64,000 bases of DNA, from contig CM060842.1 in the NCBI GenBank assembly GCA_030762175.1, positions 50,498,001-50,562,000 on the forward strand, given 5' to 3'. This DNA is from Metallyticus violacea (lineage: Eukaryota > Arthropoda > Insecta > Mantodea > Metallyticidae). The notes below the pieces were generated by a model, which worked only from the letters and a program-made list of their open reading frames with translations, was not told the DNA's origin and ran no database searches. Within the stretch, counting starts at the first letter, position 1, and each line of letters opens with the position of its first letter. Below are positions 55,215-64,000 of this stretch, piece by piece. Position numbers and translations under genes: made by a program.

Positions 55215-55700
55215 CATGGGTTTGCTTCAGTTACCTGGTTTATTACAGCGTTTTATAGTTAGATGTAAATGAACAAGCGTGTTAGTTCCTTAATTTTTAT
55301 TACGTTAATATTGATTTAGTGAAATTACACCAGGAACTTGTACAATAGGAAAAGTGTTTAGTACAACATGGGTTGTCTTATGTGTCCTAATTATCGATGC
55401 ACCGCATAATGCCACATTTACATTTCCTAAATAGCAGCAATTAGAAGAGTGGATTAACGTCTACACCATGCAACTTTTGAATTTAATGATGAAACTGTAA
55501 TGTGCATTAAACATTTCGTACCAAAATTTGTGGTTAGGGAAGAAATTTTAATTGTGCACTTTGCTCTAATCTACCAGCACATGTGACAGTAAGGGTTAGC
55601 AATGAAAAGAAAGATTCGGAAGAACACATGATACTGGTTTTGGAGCGAGATAGGGAGAGTTTTGACAAATGGTGTGGGCAGGATGTTATGTTTTGACTCT
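55215..55700 (+). pseudogene. THAP-like fragment, copy 2
   Basis: A plus-strand reading 'FEFNDETVMCIKHFVPKFVV' matches the C-terminal half of a THAP zinc finger (usual '...VCSxHF... F'), with CxxHF intact. The upstream Cys pair is scattered over other frames and the downstream reading soon stops. Together with copy 1 it forms a diverged duplication of about 0.5 kb. P-element-type transposon remnants are the simplest explanation. Confidence 0.45.
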
Positions 55701-58230
55701 TTTGCAAACCAGGTAAACCTATTTATATTTTTATTTAAATAGAATAGAGTCATAGAGGATGATAAATGTGGTAGTGTCCCATCCGTATCGATTTGTTTTT
55801 GTGTCCAGTAATTTGGAAGCAAGTGTATTTTATAAAAATTTGTGACTATCTGTGGAGAAGTTTATGATACATATTATTTTATATTTCGTTTACATATGGT
55901 TTGTAAAAACTTTCAGATTCTTAAAAACCATTGAAATATTTTATAATGATAAATAATATCATCTTAAAAACCTAACACTGCATAAAAGCATTACTACTGA
56001 AAATAGTAGGGCAACTTTGACCACTTTTTTATTTCACCTCACGTATAGGGGGTCTGTTAAATGTAGTAGGTCTTGCATATACTCAACCCGCATCAAGTGA
56101 AGCATATAAAATATATAACTTAACAACATTGTCATCCATTAGAGCGAGGCAATAATGTACTTTAATTTTTTTTCCTTTCATAATGTGAAAGCAAAGGCTA
56201 TAAGTAACAACTTCACAACCTGTATTGATCGCTGTATTTCAGATGTGTTATATTAGAACTGGAGATGAGACACAATTAGTTCAAGAGAAAGGGAGATGAA
56301 AAGCGCGAACATTTATACAGCTGGTGGAAAAACCCTTTTCCCCTTCCTTCCTCTCTCGACTTTTCTATTGTATGATCAATATGTTTACCTTACAGAGCCA
56401 AACTATAACTAAGTTGAAGACTGCCATTCCAGAAATAAGTTTGTGCATTTATTCACAAAACTACAATGATTATTGCAGATATACCCTGAAAATAATTTAA
56501 GATATCATACTTCAGTACTGCTAATTTTGGTTTTCATAAAATGTATGGAAAAATTATGTTAAAACATTTCAAAGACATATTTTTAAATAAAAATGATCAA
56601 ACATTTAAAAAATCAAATTTTTGCACTGTTTATTCTATTGAACTCTTGGATATGCTCATCTAAATAATTATATGTTGTGTCTTTTAGACTGTCTGCAATA
56701 CTTTTCAAATGCATGGCCACTCTTATTATACTCCCACATTCTTGAATTTAGCGAAATGGGCATATCCCCTCCCCCCAAATTACACATAAAACCAGTGTGA
56801 TGTGCGGTCATCTGGTGTTTATTGTGTGTACCATTGGATCCTGAACACTATCAAGGTCAGAATAGTTAAAAATCTTGATTGGAATTGTGTTGTGCACATT
56901 AACTGTTTGCTAGAGCAACATAGGTTAGCACATTAACATTTTATTTGGTTCAGGCTACCGTTCAGTTCAATCAGTTTTCACAAAAATGTTAATATTTGTT
57001 CAAGAAGAGAGTGTTCGAAATACAATAGGCTTTTTTTATGGTACAGGTATTTTGTCTTTTGTTTCTATTATTTTATTGTCAAATTTATTTCTTAAAGCTA
57101 TGTGTAAATTTTCTGTGTCAAAGGCTTTAGTATGGTGGCGAATTATCTGTAAACAAATGATGTTATATAACTTAAGGCATAGTACAGAGTGATCAGCATG
57201 CAGCTTTGGCCCTCGCTGAGCTGAATTGTGTATTATTACTACTTATGTGCAAAATTATGATTTTGGTACAGTTGCAGTAAAATTAAAAATATTTGGTATC
57301 AAATTTTAAAATAAATAAATACATGCATTCTTTACTTTTCTTTTATGTTGTTTTAGCTTCAGAAAAAAAAATTAAATTACTCTTATTAAAATTGTATTGT
57401 TTTCAAAAATTATATTGTTTTAAAAATAATTTCAAACAAGGTTTACTAGAACCTCCAAGACGATTGGTTTCCAAGTCTTTCAAATGTGACTTTTTAATTA
57501 TTATTATTATTTTTTTCCTTATCTTACCCCTCCTCCCCTCTCTATATTAAAGAATACATAACTTTAAATAGTTTTGCCATAAGTCATTCTCAAAACCTGT
57601 TATCACAACATAACTTTTCCCAGAATGTGCAGTAGTATTGCATGATGAATTTTTAAAGGTAGTCTGATTTCTCATATAATCACTATAAGAAGTGCAAGCA
57701 GTCACTTTATGTTATCATTTACTACAGAAAGCATGCAATAGGAAATGGATGCTGAGACAGAACTTTAATTACAATTACACCATTTATTTACTTAAAACAC
57801 TTATACAAATACAAAATATAATAATAAAAAAAATCCACTGGAATGAACTACTGCATCTTCAAAATTGCTGAATACCTGAAACAGAAAACACATTTTCATT
57901 GAAAATTTTTATAAAACTTAGTTCCCAGAATAACTATTACAATAGAAAAAATGTATCGGATATCTAGGTCAAAATTTTATTATAAAACAGCTATAGAACA
58001 GATTAAATTTTCTTATATTTATAATACATTTGCACCAACAAATGCAGAATTTAAAAACATTCATTATAGAATTGGAAAAATTTGAAATGTTATTATATTA
58101 ATTATTCATCAAAAGTCCTACATTTCTGGAAAGTTGGTACTCAAAGAACGAGACACATTATTATCAATATAAGCCACAAGGCGCATTTACATATGAATGT
58201 GGCAATATTTCTGTAGCATATGTAAATATT
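55701..58230. other. Intergenic, no gene seen
   Basis: AT-rich; open frames at 56986-57192 and 57293-57550 carry no recognisable motif. Confidence 0.45.
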
Positions 58231-58236
58231 TTTTAT

Positions 58237-58253
58237 CCCCCCCCCCCCCCCCC
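58237..58253. repeat. Poly-C run of 17
   Basis: An uninterrupted C run, similar to those at 30990-31003 and the G run at about 21901. Confidence 0.95.
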
Positions 58254-58333
58254 GATTGATGTTTAGGATGAAGTCCAAATCCCTACAAAACTGAAAAATG
58301 GAGCAACTGTTTTATTCGTAAGCATAATACTTG

Positions 58334-58379
58334 AATATTCTTAATTATCAAATCGACTCACTAGATAATTAAGAATATT
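58334..58379. repeat. 16-bp-stem inverted repeat
   Basis: AATATTCTTAATTATC and its exact reverse complement are separated by 14 bases. It is AT-rich and of unknown role. Confidence 0.9.
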
Positions 58380-60600
58380 AGTAGCCTGACTGCATTGGTT
58401 CCAACACAAAATTAAATTTTATATTTATTATGCTTGAAGCTAAAAGAACATCAATTTGTGAATTAATATCCAAATAGAGAACAAAATAGCCAGTAAAACT
58501 TACATAAGGATAAATATGCCCATGTATATATAGTAAACAAGAAAACATAGAAACCCTCTTAAAAGTGGTATATAAAAGGATTTTACAAAAATTGTGAAGT
58601 ATGCGTAAAAACAGCAACAAGGAAAATTCTCATGATTTTTTGGATAGCTAAATATACTTTTTCACAGTGTACAGATTACCTCTTGAATAGCAGATAAAAA
58701 GCCAATATGGCTGCTCAAGTATTGGCTAACTGAAATATTCTAAGAATTGTATGCCTATTTTCATAATTACTGTTTTAGACACTGCAAAATCAGTTATCTA
58801 TCTTGGGAATATACATTTTCTGCAAATAATTTATACCTAGACTATCTTCAGGTCAACAACAAATCATAATATTATTATATTTCATGCATTTGTCAGCAGC
58901 TATAATAGCTTCACGATTGCTAACCAAACTTAAAGCCTTAGAGTTAGCTAAAATCGTTTGCACATTCTGAAAGTGTGTGTTTTACGATATATTTTAAAAT
59001 ATTTAAATCCATCTTTTTATATAACAGTATGAGAACTAGAGCCCCATAGGGGTGATGAAAATGCTACAGTTTTAAAGTATGTTTTTAATGAAGCAATAGT
59101 GAATATAATTATAATAAAATAAATTATATAAACAAAGTGCTCTTTCTTCATACTTTAATCTTTATAAGAGTTTGTATGCTGATGTTTCACATAAATGGAG
59201 TTATAGCACTTTAATATACAGAGCAATTGACTGGGACACCCACTGCAGAGGCATTTAACTGTGAGTGAACCTGGTACCAGTTGTTGATTATAGTTGCCAA
59301 TTTAGTGGCTGTAATGCTCTACACATAAGCAATTTCCTTAAAAATATAAGAAATACAGGTATATCCATTTACCACTAGCAAAAGGATAAGTCAGTGTTTA
59401 TATGAATGAAATTATGAGAGTATTAGGCAAGGCAGCGCTGCTAATAAGAATATATGAAGCGCTTGGTCACTCAATATTATCTCTAGAGCAAAGAGAGTGC
59501 ATACAAAAGCAAATTTGCACACAAAACCTAACATCCAGTGGAAGTTCCATTATTTCCTTACTTAAAATGCTTAAGTAGTTACTTTTATTTCATAATTTCT
59601 TAATAGATATATTGTATAATATTACCACATAGGTTAATTTAAAAGGATGGTTATTTGCATTTGCATTGCACCTTGTTTGCATTCTAAATTATTACTTAGT
59701 AATGAATGGGGTGAAGTTCATAATGTCATTCCTTTTCCAACTTAATTCATTTTGTGTGTCCACCTGTGATGCCTCAGTAACACACCTCATTAAAAAACCA
59801 AATGATTCTGTATGCCTATTTTGTACCTAACTACATAATTTGTTTTTTAAAATTTAAACTAATCAATAAAATAACCCTCTTCTAGGTTTTATGGGATTGT
59901 CTTGTTGCAACACAATGGCCATCCCAGCAACCTGGTTATATACCTACTGATTTTTATCATAGTGATGTTTTGGAGACGTGAGCTTGTCCTGTACAACATT
60001 AACTAGATTTGGGTAAGTACTATGCATGCATTAAATTATTTCTTATAGGCATCTAAGATTGGCCTGGGCTACTGGACATTGACCGTTACAGATTTATATT
60101 TGGCTTTTATTTATGTATAATCTTTTGTGTGAAAATAACACATTGTATGACAGAAGTGGGCATATTTTGATGAATATATCTGTATTCGTAGTTGTTTCCT
60201 TTTTATTTAATATACCGTATTTACGCAAATCTAATGTACTATCGAATGTAATGCGAATCCAAAATTAGGAACTTAAAAAAAAAAAAAAAAAAGATTTTGA
60301 CATATTGTTGTACAGTGTCTTAAGAGATATGCTCGTCTGCTTCATATAACAATCAGAACATAGAACTTATAAGTGAACTATTGTTACATCTTGGAGCACG
60401 TAGGACAATATCCATCACTCGTGCTGTTGTCAGGACAGCTGGCCTATGTCAAAGAAGAAAAAGTTAATTCTTATGGTGTCTTTAGTCCCAAGTTGCCCGT
60501 TCTTCCTCCTTTCATGTACGAATTCCAAAACTTTTTCTTCATTGTCAGGATATTTTCTTTTGCGAGGATCAGAAAATTTCTTACTACTAGCAACTCCTTG
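58380..60600. other. Intergenic, no gene seen
   Basis: AT-rich. An A run lies at about 60271-60290. No coding similarity was seen. Confidence 0.45.
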
Positions 60601-60605
60601 GCGTT

Positions 60606-60875
60606 GCTAACTGCGGGCCGAGAGATCCGAGTTTGATTCCCGGTACCTACTTAGGAATTTTTCTAAGTTAGGGAGGACTGGAACGGGGTTCACCCAGCCT
60701 TGTGAGGACAACTGGGAAGCTGCCAGAGGTGGATCTTCGATCTAATAAGTCAGGATAAAGCGATCGGCGGGATGCGGTGTTTGATCATATGCCCCCTGCA
60801 ATACTGCCCTCTACAAATATCAAGTGATGGAGGTAGATTACGCAGAGGTCATCGCGCTAAGTTAAAGCCCATATG
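60606..60875 (+). repeat. SINE family C copy
   Basis: It starts with a tRNA-like head ('taactgcgggccgagagatc', B box region GAGTTTGATTCCC), followed by a body ('gggttcacccagccttgtga', 'gcggtgtttgatcatatgcc') and a tail 'ggctgtaaaaggctataaga'. The body matches the minus-strand copy at 16.9-17.1 kb. Confidence 0.7.
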
Positions 60876-61349
60876 GGGCTGTAAAAGGCTATAAGAAGAA
60901 AATACTTTAGTTGCAAATAATGTAAATTTCTGTTTCCACTACAAGCGAGCGTTGCTCACAGCTACATTGAAACCTCTTTCTGTTACAATTTTTTTCGGCA
61001 TAATTACTTTATGCTTGAAAGTAGCATCATAAGATGTTCTCTGTTTGTCTCCAGTTCGTGACTAATTACTATTCAAACACTCTATGCAATAATAGGCCAA
61101 CAATAAATGTAACGAAGTGGAGAATTGAGCAATGCATTATGGCGTAATAAACGACAAATTTGAATGAAGTTACTGGGGAACTACGGAACGGATTTGCACA
61201 AGAATCTAATACGCGTCACAATTTTGAATACTACATTTGGACGCATAATAACTGTACTCTATGCTAACTTCAATGGCGTTTATTCCATTATTGGCGAATA
61301 TTTTGAAAATGTGGGTAACTTTAGGCTCACTTTTCCCATATAGCGTGCT

Positions 61350-61405
<56 letters not shown>

Positions 61406-62278
61406 GAATATTTCATCACTGTCCTAAAGATCTGGCCACTAATTACACGATGTTGAATACTACATAAGACGAAAATGCAAAGGAAGATAATAAATAATAT
61501 AAAACTTATTTTCCTTTAAAGGAAATGTGTTTTCCTCCAATTTCATGTAGTGCTATTTGAATGCGTCACATATTTGAAAACTGCTTTCAAATAAGTCTGG
61601 GAAAATAAATTCTATGCAATTGTACCAAAAGTCTACAGTCTAAATTCTATCTCTAAACTCAAGAGTTTGTTAAATAGTTTTCCACAGAACACAGGTGCTT
61701 TTATATTACTGTAAATCAGGGGTTGCCAAGCCCAGTCATATCCGAGTCATACTATGCCTGCAAAGCACAGCAGCGAAGGATCGCAGTGTGTTGTCGATCG
61801 ATGGCGTAGCATTGCGGGTTGTAAACCTCTAGTTTAGCTCGGATTGGCCACCTCTGCTGTAAATTCATGTTTAAGATGCAAACTGTAACATATTGGATTA
61901 AGCATATTTACCTTATCTTTTAAAATTAATTTCCCCGGTGCCAGATAAGAAAAATGAGCGTTGGTAAAATTAACACAAAAACTAATGTGATGTATTCTTG
62001 AGAGGAGAGACCACTAACTGCAATGAGGATTCATTCAAAGGTTATATGCAAGTTCAATCTTTTCTCTTCAGTGGGCATAGTTATGCTCATATCACTAACT
62101 ACCTTTTGCAGGTATGTAATTGTTATATTCCCTAAACATATCCCAATACATGGATCTCGCAGTATTCACACCATAGTCCCTGAAGACTACGCAGCTCCTC
62201 TATCTACGAGATGAACATTTTCCACATGCTCCCGATTATAATTAATGTCTTAATAGTCTGCCGCAATTACCTAGGAAT
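60876..62278. other. Region downstream of the metallothionein exon
   Basis: It contains the (CT)n array. The 3' UTR and polyadenylation site of the metallothionein-like gene should lie below 62278 on the minus strand, but I could not identify a clear signal. Confidence 0.4.
61352..61403. repeat. (CT)n microsatellite
   Basis: About 26 CT units. Confidence 0.97.
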
Positions 62279-62382
62279 TCACTTGTTGCCTTTGCCGTCA
62301 CTTGCCCCTTCCTTGGTGCCTTTGCAGGGACAGTTGGTGCACTTGCATTCCGAGCCACACTTGCATCCAGAGCCTTGGCAAC
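62279..62382 (-). CDS. Metallothionein-like protein, last exon
   Basis: A 104-nt minus-strand exon begins after acceptor catgttttacag with two bases of a split codon, then 33 codons and TGA at 62279-62281. The peptide starts 'CQGSGCKCGSECKCTNCPCK' and ends with a Lys/Gly-rich tail. Seven Cys occur in C-x-C and C-x3-C spacing with no aromatic residues, which is the hallmark of metallothioneins, small cytosolic proteins that bind Zn, Cu and Cd through thiolates. Codon use is G+C-rich against an AT-rich background, typical of a highly expressed gene. The N-terminal exon is not visible between 62383 and 64000 and is presumably beyond the right edge. A Cys-rich exon of another small secreted protein is a less likely alternative. 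Confidence 0.75.
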
Positions 62383-64000
62383 CTGTAAAACATGTAAAGT
62401 TTATAACGCTGGCTTGAAATTCTCGTAAAAATTCCTACAAGTATGCATTTCTGTTGTCTAACGCTTCCTTTACGGTTTTTATTTTTGGTAGCTTTTCCTG
62501 GTTTATTACATGTTATGCACACAGTCGGGTATGAGGTTAAAAACAGTCAGACGCTCATTTATAGTGTCCCGGTATCTCATGTAGCTTCGCATAGCTGAAT
62601 GTGTTACTAGCTCAGATGATTTGAATACTGCTGTTGTGCCGTGTGTTTGGCAATACCAGTAGTGAAATATGCTGTATAGGAAATTATTCTTTACTACAAC
62701 ATGTAAATTAAGTTTTGTGGCAAATGAAAAATTTGACCAAAATTTCTTGACTTTCCAAAACTATGGCGCGATGATCGTATTGGGGCGCTAGAAATGCGAC
62801 AGCCTACCGGAGGTAAACAGTTTTGTGATTATTGGTGTATTTTTCTCGGGATGTGCATTAAATTACTGTGATAATTGCATATAGTAGGAACAAATTATTT
62901 TGAAGAACATAATAAATTCGTTGTGAAAGCAATTTCAGTTTGTTCAATTCCCGAGTATGAGGAAGGAAAACTAATTCGTTGAGCTAAGATAGTACTACTG
63001 AGTTGGCATCCGGACCTGTTTTGTCCCATGTTGCAATTCAGTTACTCAGTAATAGTTATGCTTTTTGCGATACGTAAGCACATAACTGAATTTTTAAAAG
63101 CCACACTTGCACACGGAATATTCACCAACTTTCTAGTTTATTTTGAGAAATCCGGACAATTTCTTGACGAATATTATCTTTTGAGTTCCTGTATGATGCG
63201 CGGGTTCGTCTTGTACAAGGCATTTTATTATCCTGTGCTTTGTGATTTACACTTTAGCGATGGCAAAAACGCGAAAATACCCCAGGATGTGTTGGCAATT
63301 GAAAACATAAGCGGTATCTCATATATTCCCCAAGTATTAAAACATTTAACAGTCTTGCAAAGAAGACTGAGAATTTGTTCAAAGTTCCATCCACTAGTCT
63401 AATGAGTACGCAACTTTTTCTTTATTGATCAGGAAGGTATAACAATTTGTTCGTCAATCTTTCATTATAATAGTCATTATTAATATTTTAATACTTCAGC
63501 TATTTTACACCAAACTTAAGTAAAACTTTGTAATTATGCATCTCAGTATTAGCACATCTTATGAAGGGACCGTGAATGTTAAATTACTATCCTTTTTGGA
63601 ATTATATCTAGGTTTTCAATTGAACTACCGGCATACAGTGCGTTGCTTACACTATACGAATTTCTCATATAATATACACTATTCTTTCTCCTTTACTGAT
63701 TTCATTTTACTTTATAGCGTGCGATCAATGATGCTTTGACCCGCGACGCGGGGTTTTCTCCTATGAACGAACCCCACTCATTTGCCAAGATGTGGAGGGG
63801 CCAGCTTTGCTTATTTTTTGACCTTACTAACTCTCGCAGTCGTATCGCAGCTGTTCCAGGGAGTGTGTTGTGTTGTTCGTTTCTTAATTCTTAATTCGAC
63901 AGTATACAATATACACTGAGTGTTAACTCAGTGGTGAAAGAACCACTATTTTTTTAAGCATACATTGATTTTGGTACTAATATGAATACCATACCAACCC
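62383..64000. other. Presumed metallothionein intron and flank; unknown ORF
   Basis: The plus strand has a 124-codon open frame at 63028-63402, unusually long for this AT-rich sequence. It contains no motif I recognise and no convincing splice sites. A CCCGCGACGCGGG hairpin lies near 63740. No first exon of the metallothionein gene was found. Confidence 0.35.

Noticed and set aside
62510..63120. Metal-response elements (TGCACAC at about 62516 and 63107) for the metallothionein-like gene
   Set aside because: They match the short TGCRCNC core only by a frequency expected by chance and are not placed at a defined promoter.

Overview
The window is animal nuclear DNA from an arthropod, most likely an insect. 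It is AT-rich and gene-poor, with small exons separated by introns of 2 to 10 kb, many microsatellites, and a very high load of decayed transposable elements. The mix points to an insect: mariner, piggyBac, hAT, THAP-type and DUF4817-type transposons, Jockey/CR1-type LINEs, Penelope-like elements and three tRNA-like SINE families. A cockroach, termite or other large-genome hemimetabolous insect is my guess from intron size and SINE load; nothing in the window proves it.

Two protein-coding genes are supported. The first runs on the minus strand from a start codon at 29400 to beyond the left edge. Its five recognised exons (29373-29400, 27296-27538, 18970-19183, 12426-12628, 3046-3124) have consensus splice sites, and the split codons agree across the first three junctions. 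The encoded protein has a matrin/U1-type zinc finger and then a segment resembling the N-terminal region of MOV10-family RNA helicases. At least one short exon between 12426 and 3124 was not found, and the helicase core lies outside the window. The second gene is a metallothionein-like gene on the minus strand near the right edge. Only its Cys-rich last exon (62279-62382) is present. A possible first coding exon of an unknown minus-strand gene lies at 48582-48606.

Left part (1-29.4 kb, mostly introns of the helicase gene): Penelope remnants at 1.9, 7.1-8.7 and 17.9-18.75 kb, each ending in a hammerhead-ribozyme-like motif; a DUF4817 transposon deletion derivative at 3.2-3.9 kb; LINE pieces at 6.4-7.1, 13.0-14.1, 14.6-15.4 and 28.5-28.7 kb; a perfect 116-bp-arm palindrome at 10.69-10.93 kb; a complete but dead mariner at 23.19-24.43 kb; several tandem repeats; and a 0.5-kb T-rich block at 26.3-26.8 kb.

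Right part (29.4-64 kb, mostly intergenic): piggyBac (33.2-33.55 kb), DUF4817/mariner-like (33.9-34.5, 39.65-39.86, 50.9-51.3 kb), hAT (37.0-37.1 kb), a 1.06-kb inverted-repeat element (46.8-47.9 kb), a LINE C-terminus (52.7-53.2 kb), paired THAP-like fragments (54.7-55.7 kb), and SINE copies, several with visible target-site duplications.

I see no CRISPR array, bacterial operon or viral gene. The most unusual signals are the compact inverted Penelope element with paired hammerhead ribozymes and a 16-bp target duplication, and the perfect long palindrome in a helicase intron.
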